Origin: JBPCPM01 sp050999155
Lineage (GTDB): Bacteria; Actinomycetota; Thermoleophilia; Solirubrobacterales; 70-9
Length of the DNA: 5,293 nucleotides
Direction: 5' to 3'
NCBI GenBank assembly: GCA_050999155.1
Contig: JBPCPM010000040.1
Coordinates: forward strand, 1 to 5,293
Shown here: piece after piece, positions 1-5,178 of the stretch
Layout: each line of letters opens with the position of its first letter
Numbering within the stretch: the stretch's first letter is position 1
The notes under the pieces: generated by a model
Told to the model about the DNA's origin: nothing
The model's database searches: none
The model's input: only the letters and a program-made list of their open reading frames with translations
Position numbers and translations under genes: made by a program

Positions 1-154
1 GCGCGTCGCTGCGTGCCCAAGCTCAGAGGGGCAGCAATGCGGCACGGGCCGCACTGGCTCGTCTCGAGGAAGACGATCGCCATCTCGCGGGAAGCGCGCC
101 GGCGCCGGAGCCAGCGCCTCGCGCACGGGCTTAGTTCACCCCGCCCGCCAACGA

Positions 155-183
155 CGAGCGCCCCGCCGGGGAGCGGGCGCTCG
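155..183 (+). other. Perfect 9-bp inverted repeat (stem-loop)
   Basis: CGAGCGCCC at 155-163 pairs perfectly with GGGCGCTCG at 175-183 around an 11-base loop. No T-run follows, so it is not a classical intrinsic terminator. It lies inside the protein-like stretch 135-191, so it may be an accident of GC-rich coding sequence. A U-less terminator after the TAG at 132-134 is the other reading. Confidence 0.25.
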
Positions 184-194
184 GGACCTTGTAG

Positions 195-205
195 AAGGAG
201 GAGGG
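195..205 (+). promoter_or_regulatory. Strong Shine-Dalgarno-like tract without a standard start
   Basis: AAGGAGGAGGG contains a full AGGAGG, the best SD match in the window, but no ATG, GTG or TTG lies at a usual distance. A CTG at 209-211 is correctly placed. It would open a 40-codon frame whose TGA (329-331) overlaps the ATG of the esterase at 328 as ATGA. Downstream CCTCC at 215-219 can pair with GGAGG at 200-204 and mask the site. It could be a leader-peptide site or a relic. The tract itself is certain, its function is not. Confidence 0.2.
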
Positions 206-289
206 CTACTGACGCCTCCCAAGGCCGCCGACCTGCGACCTGCTGCGCGAGCACTACCTGTTGCGCGTGGCGGTAGAGTAAGCCTGACG

Positions 290-306
290 GACGCCCGGAG
301 GGCGTC
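290..306 (+). terminator. Tight 7-bp hairpin, possible terminator or leader structure
   Basis: GACGCCC at 290-296 pairs perfectly with GGGCGTC at 300-306 across a 3-base GGA loop. It begins 8 bases after the TAA at 279-281 that ends the decayed upstream frame, the right place for a terminator of that gene, though no T-run follows. It also lies only 21 bases before the ATG at 328, so if transcription starts upstream it would sit in the esterase leader. The fold is clear, the role is inferred. Confidence 0.35.
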
Positions 307-327
307 GAAGGCGGACCGGGGGCTTGG

Positions 328-423
328 ATGAGGGACAGTGGACGGAACGGACGACGACGCCTGCGATGCGCAGTCGTCGTCGCGGCACTGGGGTCGCTGT
401 CACTGGCTGGTGCCGCGCAGGCG
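328..423 (+). other. Signal peptide of the SGNH hydrolase
   Basis: Residues 1-32 have a basic n-region (RNGRRRLR), a hydrophobic Ala/Val/Leu core, and AQA before a predicted cut after Ala32. No twin-arginine consensus or lipobox cysteine is seen, so Sec export and release by signal peptidase I is the likely route. Confidence 0.75.
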
Positions 424-723
424 GAGGTGCCCGATTCCATGGCCTCCCTGGGCGATTCGTACACCGTCGGGCTGTTCAGTGGGGCCCCGTGCTCGCCCTC
501 GGTCGCCTGCCCGGCCAACTCGTGGTCGACTGGCACCAACGCCGCGGTCAACAGCCATTACTTGCGCCTGCGCGCTCTGAACCCCGACATCAACGGGCGC
601 AACTTCACCTTCCCGGCCTCGGGGCGCAAGGTCTCCGACCTGGGCCGCTTAAGCGCAGCTCGCCGTCGACCGGCGCGTCGACTATGTGACGGTCATGCTC
701 GGCCTCAACGACTCCTGCCGTGA
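328..723 (+). CDS. N-terminal part of the SGNH hydrolase (signal peptide and catalytic Ser)
   Basis: This is the upstream frame of the broken esterase, 131 codons as it stands. The first 108 residues are genuine: signal peptide, GDSY with Ser44, and the block II Gly99. After the break the frame turns Arg/Cys-rich (from about residue 109), a clear shadow translation, and stops at TGA 721-723. ATG 328 is chosen because it gives a proper signal peptide. Only a weak G-run (317-322) serves as ribosome site. Without the frame correction the product lacks the GxND and DxxH blocks and should be inactive. Confidence 0.5.
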   Translation: MRDSGRNGRRRLRCAVVVAALGSLSLAGAAQAEVPDSMASLGDSYTVGLFSGAPCSPSVACPANSWSTGTNAAVNSHYLRLRALNPDINGRNFTFPASGRKVSDLGRLSAARRRPARRLCDGHARPQRLLP

Positions 724-1885
724 GAGCGAGGCGACGATGACGTCCGTCGCGACGTTCCGCTCGCAGGTGGCCTCCGGCATGGCCAGGCTCGCCGGCGGCC
801 TGCCCGACGCACGCATCCTCGTGGCGAGCATTCCCGACGCCGAGCGCCTGCGCACGATCCTCAAGGACAACTCGGCCGCCCGCTCGGCTTGGACGGCCCA
901 GAAGGTCTGCCAAGTCGTGCTGGCCGATCCGCAGTCGACGGCTCCCGCGGTCGTCGCGCGTCGCGCGCGAGCGCGCCAGCGCGTCATCGACTTCAACCGC
1001 CAGCTCGCGGAGGTCTGCGCTCAGTACCCCAACTGTCGCTACGACGACGGCGCCGTGTTCGGATGGCAGTTCGCCGCCGCCGACTTCGTTACGCGTGACT
1101 TCTTCCACCTGTCGGCCCAGGGACAGGCGGGGCTCGCGAACGTCACCTACGCCGCGGGATTCGACTTCTCCGCGCAGGAGCCGCCTCCGCCCCCCGCGGA
1201 GGAGCCGCCCCCTCCGGCGGAGGAGCCGCCGCCCGCGCCCGCGGGCTCCTACGCCGACGTGGTGGCCGCCGATCGTCCGCTGGCTCACTGGCGCTTTGGC
1301 GAGGCGGCGGGCACGCTGGCTGCCAACGCGGTCTCCGGCGCGCCGGCGGGTAACTACGTCGGCGGGCACACGCTGGGGGCGGAAGGCGCGATCGCCGGCG
1401 ACGCCGACACGGCGGTGGCGCTGGACGGCCGCTCGGGCTACGTGTCGGTGCCTCATGAGCCGTCGCTGAATGTGGGCGACGCGTTCACGCTGGAGGCGTG
1501 GGTGCGGCGCGGCCGGACCGGGGTGAGCCAGGGCCTGCTCAACAAGGGCAGCCGCTCCTATCAGCTCTACTTCGACGCTGGCGACCGGCTCATCTTGCGC
1601 ATGGCGGGCGTGGACGAGATCACCCGCTCGACGGTCACGCTGACCGACCGCAGCGCCTTCCACCATGTGGCCGTGGCCAAATCGGGATCAAGTGTTAGGC
1701 TTTACATCGACGGGGTCGACCGCACCGGCCCGGTGGCCAATCGCACGCTGCAGAACACCACCGGCAACCTGCTCATCGGGGCGGGGAGCGGCTTCTTCAC
1801 CGGCACGCTCGACGAGGTCGCGGTCTACGACCGGGCGCTGGCCGCCGCCGCCGTCGCCCGCCATCACTCGGCCGGCAGGGGCTGA
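686..1885 (+). CDS. C-terminal part of the SGNH hydrolase: GLND, DxxH, linker, LamG
   Basis: This is the downstream frame of the broken esterase, 399 codons from the first available start (GTG 686) to TGA 1883-1885. Homologous-looking sequence already begins at 653 (AQLAVDRRVDYV), directly after a TAA at 650-652, so GTG 686 is an internal codon and not a true start; no ribosome site precedes it. The frame holds GLND, the DFFH catalytic block, the Pro/Glu linker and the whole LamG-like domain, but lacks the signal peptide and nucleophile. On its own it would be a non-secreted, inactive fragment. Confidence 0.5.
   Translation: MTVMLGLNDSCRESEATMTSVATFRSQVASGMARLAGGLPDARILVASIPDAERLRTILKDNSAARSAWTAQKVCQVVLADPQSTAPAVVARRARARQRVIDFNRQLAEVCAQYPNCRYDDGAVFGWQFAAADFVTRDFFHLSAQGQAGLANVTYAAGFDFSAQEPPPPPAEEPPPPAEEPPPAPAGSYADVVAADRPLAHWRFGEAAGTLAANAVSGAPAGNYVGGHTLGAEGAIAGDADTAVALDGRSGYVSVPHEPSLNVGDAFTLEAWVRRGRTGVSQGLLNKGSRSYQLYFDAGDRLILRMAGVDEITRSTVTLTDRSAFHHVAVAKSGSSVRLYIDGVDRTGPVANRTLQNTTGNLLIGAGSGFFTGTLDEVAVYDRALAAAAVARHHSAGRG
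1178..1246 (+). repeat. Tandem Pro/Glu linker repeat (EPPPP(P)AE)
   Basis: Three imperfect copies encode EPPPPPAE (1178-1201), EPPPPAE (1202-1222) and EPPPAPAG (1223-1246). The 24- and 21-base units differ by one proline codon, as expected from slippage. The stretch forms the stiff, extended linker between the catalytic and LamG-like domains, a common design in secreted multidomain enzymes. Copy number may vary between strains, and the run is a risk point for assembly. Confidence 0.8.
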
Positions 1886-1907
1886 GCGAGGGGGTCAGCG
1901 GGGTAGG

Positions 1908-1923
1908 CCCGGCGCTCGCCGGG
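1908..1923 (+). terminator. Short GC hairpin between esterase and glycosyltransferase genes
   Basis: CCCGGC at 1908-1913 pairs with GCCGGG at 1918-1923 around a GCTC loop, 22 bases after the esterase TGA. No T-run follows. It could be a weak or U-less terminator, an attenuator, or a stabiliser of the esterase transcript. The gap to the next gene is only 76 bases and shows no clear -35/-10 pair, so read-through into the glycosyltransferases remains possible. Confidence 0.3.
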
Positions 1924-1951
1924 ACGGGTTCGGAAAACGGCAAAGAACGTC

Positions 1952-1958
1952 AAGGAGA
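1952..1958 (+). promoter_or_regulatory. Ribosome binding site for the first glycosyltransferase
   Basis: AAGGAGA lies just before GTG 1962 (4 bases between GGAG and the start). It decides in favour of GTG 1962 over the in-frame ATG at 1992, which would delete the first beta strand (RVLHITN) of the Rossmann fold. Confidence 0.7.
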
Positions 1959-1961
1959 CGC

Positions 1962-2906
1962 GTGCCCCTGCGGGTGCTTCATATCACCAATATGTACCCG
2001 TCCCCGGAGGCGCCTGCCCTCGGGACGTTCGTCGAGCAGCAGGTCGAGTCGATCCGCCGGCTGGGCGTGGAGACCGACACGATGACGATCGAGGGGTGGC
2101 GCGGTCGCGCGCGGTACGTCTCGGCGCTGCCCGAGCTCTGGCGTCGGTTGCACCGGGGGGAGTATGATGTGCTTCATGCGCACTACGCGTTCGCGGGGCT
2201 GATCGCCCGCGCGCAAGTGCGTTGCCCCACGGTCCTCACACACTACGGATTCGAGGTGTTCACCACCTGGCAGGCGCCGCTGTGCCGGATGAGCCGGGGA
2301 TGGTTCGATGAGGTCATCGTGCAGTCCGACGAGATGCGATCGCGTCTCGGCGCACCCAGTGCCCACGTCATTCCCTGCGGCGTCGACCTCGAGCGCTTCG
2401 CCCCCCGGCCCCGCGAGGAAGCACGACGGCGGCTCGGCCTGCCCATGGATCGGCGCCTCGTGCTGTGGGCGGGTGCCCGGCGTCCCGAAAAGCGCTTCGA
2501 TGTCGCCGAACGGACGATGGCGCTGCTCGCGCAGCGGCGGACCGATACCGATCTCGTGCTCCTCGAGGGTCGCCCCCACGACCAGGTGCCCGCTCACCTC
2601 AACGCCTGCGACCTCCTGCTGCTGACGTCAGATGCGGAGGGCTCTCCGAACATCGTCAAAGAGGCTCTGGCCAGCGGCCTGCCCGTGGTCTCGACGCCGG
2701 TGGGCGATGTCCCGGACCTGATCGGCGGGCTCGACGGGTGCGCGATCGCAGGCCAGGAGCCGCACCTCCTGGCCGACGCGATAGAGCGCTCCCTCGACTT
2801 CTCGGGCCACTTCCGCGGCCCCGAACTGGTGAAGGAGACCGGCATCAACCTCGAGGCGATCGCGCGACGAGTGGTCGGCGTCTATCAGCGAGCGCTTGCC
2901 GCATGA
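1962..2906 (+). CDS. Glycosyltransferase family 4 (GT-B fold)
   Basis: This is a 314-residue retaining-type sugar transferase, cytoplasmic or loosely membrane-bound, with no signal peptide or membrane span. The N-terminal acceptor half shows RVLHITNMYP (4-13), GTFVEQQ (21-27, near the Gly-rich loop), LHAHYAFAG (71-79) and THYGFEV (93-99). The domain junction is IPCGVDLERF (137-146). The donor half has GARRPEKRFD (171-180), whose Arg/Lys normally grip the nucleotide-sugar phosphates, and EGSPNIVKEALASGLPVVSTPVGD with Glu226 and Glu234 forming the EX7E signature of GT4. It is shorter than most GT4 enzymes (roughly 350-400), mainly in the acceptor half. GTG start with a good SD. Its TGA overlaps the next start (ATGA), so the two enzymes are made together and probably add successive sugars to one lipid-linked glycan. 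Donor and acceptor cannot be read from sequence. Confidence 0.92.
   Translation: MPLRVLHITNMYPSPEAPALGTFVEQQVESIRRLGVETDTMTIEGWRGRARYVSALPELWRRLHRGEYDVLHAHYAFAGLIARAQVRCPTVLTHYGFEVFTTWQAPLCRMSRGWFDEVIVQSDEMRSRLGAPSAHVIPCGVDLERFAPRPREEARRRLGLPMDRRLVLWAGARRPEKRFDVAERTMALLAQRRTDTDLVLLEGRPHDQVPAHLNACDLLLLTSDAEGSPNIVKEALASGLPVVSTPVGDVPDLIGGLDGCAIAGQEPHLLADAIERSLDFSGHFRGPELVKETGINLEAIARRVVGVYQRALAA
2903..2906 (+). promoter_or_regulatory. ATGA stop/start overlap coupling the two glycosyltransferases
   Basis: The TGA of the first glycosyltransferase (2904-2906) shares bases with the ATG of the second (2903-2905). No SD sequence precedes this ATG, so the second gene most likely depends on ribosomes finishing the first. 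This fixes the start and implies roughly equal output of the two enzymes. Confidence 0.85.
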
Positions 2907-4234
2907 GCACACGCCGGCCACTGAGGATCTGCCTCGTCCACTATTACGACTTCGACCTCGACAACCGCGTTCAGCGCCAAGCGGTCTCGCTGGCCGCTCG
3001 GGGTGATGAGGTCCACGTGGTGGGCATCAGTGGCCCACGTCGTTTCGCGGTCGGCGCCGGGTCGGTGTGCCTGCACCGGATCGGGGTTCCGAAGCGGCGA
3101 GGAAGCGCCTTGGACTTCCTTCGTGGGTACCTGCGCTTTCTCGGTGCGGCGACCGCACGATGCATGGCGATCGACAGGACACGAGGACTCGATCTCCTCT
3201 CCATGCACAACACGCCGGATTTCATCATCGGCGCGGCGCTGTGGCCGAAGCTCCGCGGCGTTCCCGTGATCCTGGACGTGCACGACACGTTCCCTGAGTT
3301 CTTCCTCACGAAGTTCGGGCTAGGCGACCAGCATCCGCTCGCTCGGCTCATCAGAGCCGAGGAGCGGCTCAGCGTGGCCTTGGCGGATGCTGTCGTCGTT
3401 GTCACAGACACGGCGAAAGAACGCCTGGTGAGCCGTTGCGCCCAGCGCACGGATATCCGCGTCGTCATGAACTGCCCCGATCACCGGGTCTTCGGGCCGT
3501 CCCGGTCACCCGTGGCCATGCCGGCCGGTGGCACGATCCGTCTGGCCTACCACGGAGGGACGACCTCCCATTACGGAGTCGAGAGCCTGATCAGGGGCGT
3601 TGGGATCGCCCGCCGCCGACTGCCTCGCCTCGAGCTCACTGTGTTCGGTTTGTTCGGTCCGCTCGACGACATCCGTGCCCTCGCGCGGTGCGTGGATCCA
3701 CACGGGATCAAGGTCAACTCCGAGCCGACGCCCTACGCCGAGATACACGGACGCCTCAAGGAACATCACATCGGCATCGTCCCCACGATGAGCGATCGCT
3801 TCACCGAGCTCCTGTTGCCCGTGAAGATGCTCGAGTACATACACTTGGGGATGCCGGTCGCCGCGTCCCGTCTCCCCGGCATCTCGCGCTACTTCGCGGA
3901 GGACGAGGTTGCCTACTTCGAGCCTGGTTCGCCCGACTCGATCGCGCGCTGCGTCAGCGACATCGTCGACCACCCGCGGGAGGCGCTGCGTCGCGCCGAG
4001 CGGTCCGCCCAACTATTGGCAACGATGCGCTGGGAGATCCAGGAGGCGCGCTACTTCGACCTGATCGATGAGCTCGTCGACCGCGCCCCGAGCTACTGGG
4101 TGCCCCTGCGCGGGCGCTCGCCGGGACGGCAGTGCCCGAGCCGGCGCCCGAGAGCGTCGCCGAGCTGGCGCGAGAAGCGCTCCGCCCCGCTGGGATCGAG
4201 GTGGTCGCCGTCGCCCCAGTCCGCGAGCGAGTAG
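2903..4234 (+). CDS. Glycosyltransferase family 4 (GT-B fold) with antisense-overlapping tail
   Basis: The product has 443 residues, cytoplasmic. The acceptor half opens with RICLVHYYDFDLDNRVQRQA (8-27), a common GT4 start with the conserved N-R-V-x-R-x-A segment, and contains DVHDTFPEFF (125-134). The donor half starts around RLAYHGGTTSHYGVESLI (residues 214-231), and the sugar-nucleotide region is FTELLLPVKMLEYIHLGMPVA. Here Glu302 and Glu311 are separated by eight residues, not the usual seven, and the LPxKxLEY form is typical of a GT4 subgroup in O-antigen and capsule loci. The recognisable enzyme ends near residue 394. The last 49 residues are Arg/Ser/Pro-rich, and nearly all are read antisense to the convergent SGNH gene; none of the three plus frames has a stop at that junction. 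The tail is probably disordered. The start overlaps the previous gene's stop. Likely partner: the preceding transferase, on the same glycan. Confidence 0.9.
   Translation: MSTRRPLRICLVHYYDFDLDNRVQRQAVSLAARGDEVHVVGISGPRRFAVGAGSVCLHRIGVPKRRGSALDFLRGYLRFLGAATARCMAIDRTRGLDLLSMHNTPDFIIGAALWPKLRGVPVILDVHDTFPEFFLTKFGLGDQHPLARLIRAEERLSVALADAVVVVTDTAKERLVSRCAQRTDIRVVMNCPDHRVFGPSRSPVAMPAGGTIRLAYHGGTTSHYGVESLIRGVGIARRRLPRLELTVFGLFGPLDDIRALARCVDPHGIKVNSEPTPYAEIHGRLKEHHIGIVPTMSDRFTELLLPVKMLEYIHLGMPVAASRLPGISRYFAEDEVAYFEPGSPDSIARCVSDIVDHPREALRRAERSAQLLATMRWEIQEARYFDLIDELVDRAPSYWVPLRGRSPGRQCPSRRPRASPSWREKRSAPLGSRWSPSPQSASE
4093..4234. other. 142-bp convergent (tail-to-tail) coding overlap
   Basis: The plus-strand glycosyltransferase stops at TAG 4232-4234, while the minus-strand SGNH gene stops at TAG read from 4095 to 4093. 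The shared segment encodes the low-complexity glycosyltransferase tail on one strand and the last 46 residues of the SGNH protein, including catalytic DGDH, on the other. No terminator hairpin with a T-run is visible between them, so transcripts from both sides should overlap here. Confidence 0.85.
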
Positions 4235-5163
4235 GCGTCCTCGACCCGCGGACCGATGTCCACGAAGCTCACGGTCGGGTTGGCCGCCACGAAGTCCCGC
4301 ATCGTGCGCTCGAAATCCTGACGCACCTCGACGGTGCCCCACGGTTCGCGGTCGTAGAGGAGCGGGAGGGTGAACAGCGTGAGGCAGCCGCCCCGCGCGC
4401 GGATCCAGCGGTTCAGATGCTCTAGGGCACCGATCTGGTCGCGACCGACCTGGAGGCGCATCGTGCCGGTGCGGGTGGCCAGTGCCTCGGCCTTGCGGGC
4501 CAGGGCGGCCTTGTCGGGGGTCACGCCGGGGGCGAACTTCCCCCAGCCGCGCTCACCGACCCGGATCTGGGCGGGATCCAGGCCGTCCCCGCTCACCAGG
4601 CTTCCGGGCCCCGCGCGGCGCAGCTCGTTGAAGCGCCCGCGCAGGGTGAACAGCTCGGCCAGGCCCTCCTCGGCCGTCCGCCAGACCGCCGTGCGGTCGC
4701 GGTTCTCGAAGCCGGGGCTGGCCAGGAAGGCCTGGGCCTCGGTCACCCCCGCCGTGTTGCGCGGGTCAAGGTCGCGGGGGGTGATCCCAAGGACCAGGTC
4801 GCGCGGCGGGGCGCGATCGTAGTAGCGCTCCAGGAACGCCGGCCAGAAGCGGACGTCCACCGTGGGGATGGCCAGGTTGAACGATCGACGATCGAGGCCC
4901 TGGCGCGCGAGCGTGGCGTCGACCACCTCGGGCTGGACGGCGAACAGGGTGCGGGAGTTGCCCAGGAAGAGGGTGTCGAACCTGCTGTCGGACTGCGAGA
5001 GGTCCTGGAGCTTGGCCCCGACCGAGGGCTCCTGGAAGGAGCGGTAGGCGGGGACCAGCTCGGCGGGGTCCTGGAAGGCCCGCTGGGCGACGAGGCGGTC
5101 AACGCCCACCGCGAGGACCGCGAGGAGCACGACGTAGGCCAGGCAGACGAGCGGCGTGCGCAC
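4093..5163 (-). CDS. Membrane-anchored SGNH-like protein, partner of MBOAT O-acyltransferase
   Basis: The product has 356 residues. Residues 5-20 are an N-terminal hydrophobic anchor with the rest outside the membrane (inferred). SGNH-type blocks: LFLGNSRTLFAV with Ser70, FNLAIP with Asn96, LVLGITPRDLD (123-133) in place of a canonical GxND, and DWGDGDHLDPSGAERF with Asp318/His321 as the DxxH pair. GxSR plus DxxH is the pattern of AlgX/AlgJ/DltD-like and related SGNH proteins that work with MBOAT acyltransferases to move acyl groups onto exported polysaccharides. The gene starts 15 bp after the end of an MBOAT gene, which supports that role. GTG start at 5163 with AGGGA at 5173-5169. Its 3' end overlaps the convergent glycosyltransferase. 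It could instead be a free-standing esterase; acyl group and glycan are unknown. Confidence 0.8.
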   Translation of the reverse strand: MRTPLVCLAYVVLLAVLAVGVDRLVAQRAFQDPAELVPAYRSFQEPSVGAKLQDLSQSDSRFDTLFLGNSRTLFAVQPEVVDATLARQGLDRRSFNLAIPTVDVRFWPAFLERYYDRAPPRDLVLGITPRDLDPRNTAGVTEAQAFLASPGFENRDRTAVWRTAEEGLAELFTLRGRFNELRRAGPGSLVSGDGLDPAQIRVGERGWGKFAPGVTPDKAALARKAEALATRTGTMRLQVGRDQIGALEHLNRWIRARGGCLTLFTLPLLYDREPWGTVEVRQDFERTMRDFVAANPTVSFVDIGPRVEDAYSLADWGDGDHLDPSGAERFSRQLGDALGRRLGHCRPGERPRRGTQ

Positions 5164-5168
5164 GAGAG

Positions 5169-5173
5169 TCCCT
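5169..5173 (-). promoter_or_regulatory. Weak ribosome binding site for the SGNH-like gene
   Basis: On the minus strand AGGGA lies 5 bases before the GTG at 5163. It is only a partial SD match. Being 15 bp past the MBOAT stop, translation may also rely on ribosomes arriving from that gene. Confidence 0.5.
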
Positions 5174-5178
5174 ACGGC

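Larger units (their letters stand above)
3..281 (+). pseudogene. Probable decayed 3' end of an upstream gene (unrecognised)
   Basis: No intact gene fits here, but one frame (codons starting at 3, 6, 9...) gives protein-like stretches broken by stops. The first, 3-131, is Ala/Arg/Glu-rich with a PAPEPAP tail and ends in TAG at 132-134. The second, 135-191, reads FTPPANDERPAGERALGTL; all 19 codons end in G or C, as in the real genes of this window, and it ends in TAG at 192-194. After a TGA at 210-212, the stretch 237-278 reads DLLREHYLLRVAVE and ends in TAA at 279-281. Removing C236 would join this last piece to the neighbouring frame reading TPPKAADL. The first stretch has weaker third-position bias, so it may not be coding. 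I recognise no family. A gene eroded by point stops and an indel, or poor base calling, would both explain this. Chance open frames in GC-rich intergenic DNA are the alternative. Confidence 0.25.
328..1885 (+). pseudogene. Secreted SGNH/GDSL hydrolase with C-terminal LamG-like domain, frameshifted near 651
   Basis: Two frames together encode one recognisable protein of about 518 residues when joined at 651/653. Residues 1-32 are a signal peptide: Arg-rich start, hydrophobic core, AQA before the cut. The SGNH domain follows: block I GDSY at 42-45 with nucleophile Ser44, block II Gly99 in SGRKVSDL, GLND at 125-128 (block III), and Asp257/His260 in DFFHLS (block V). Six cysteines (55, 61, 130, 194, 230, 236) could form three disulfides, as in Streptomyces secreted esterases of this clan. 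A Pro/Glu linker (about 284-306) leads to a LamG/concanavalin-A-like domain (about 307-517) ending in GTLDEVAVYDRAL. The likely role is secreted ester hydrolysis on a glycan or lipid, with LamG giving binding; the substrate is unknown. The break sits in CGC TTA AGC: dropping one A at 651-652 gives one open frame. A real mutation, a base-calling error and recoding are all possible. Confidence 0.85.

Noticed and set aside
1..83. Minus-strand frame starting at 83 reading MAIVFLETSQCGPCRIAAPL, which resembles a thioredoxin CGPC site.
   Set aside because: Only 27 codons before the window edge, no ribosome site, and the helix after CGPC breaks into PLSLGTQRR. It also conflicts with the plus-strand remnant. 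Sequence left of the window is needed.
132..212. Reading the TAG and TGA codons in the left-edge remnant as sense (code change).
   Set aside because: All other genes use TAG and TGA as normal stops, so recoding is not supported.
13..276. Plus-strand frame of 87 codons near the left edge.
   Set aside because: Arg/Ser/Cys-rich with no recognisable motif or ribosome site; the better protein-like stretches lie in a different frame.
605..1666. Long minus-strand open frame of 353 codons opposite the esterase.
   Set aside because: Arg/Gly/His-rich shadow of the plus-strand SGNH-LamG gene, which carries clear motifs.
1665..1961. Upstream extension of the first glycosyltransferase frame into the LamG region.
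   Set aside because: The extension is Arg/Pro/Ser-rich shadow sequence; GTG 1962 has a good SD and begins exactly at the first Rossmann strand.
4132..4425. Plus-strand frame of 97 codons with a balanced Glu/Val/Ala composition.
   Set aside because: It lies wholly opposite the SGNH-like gene; its composition follows from antisense reading of that gene.
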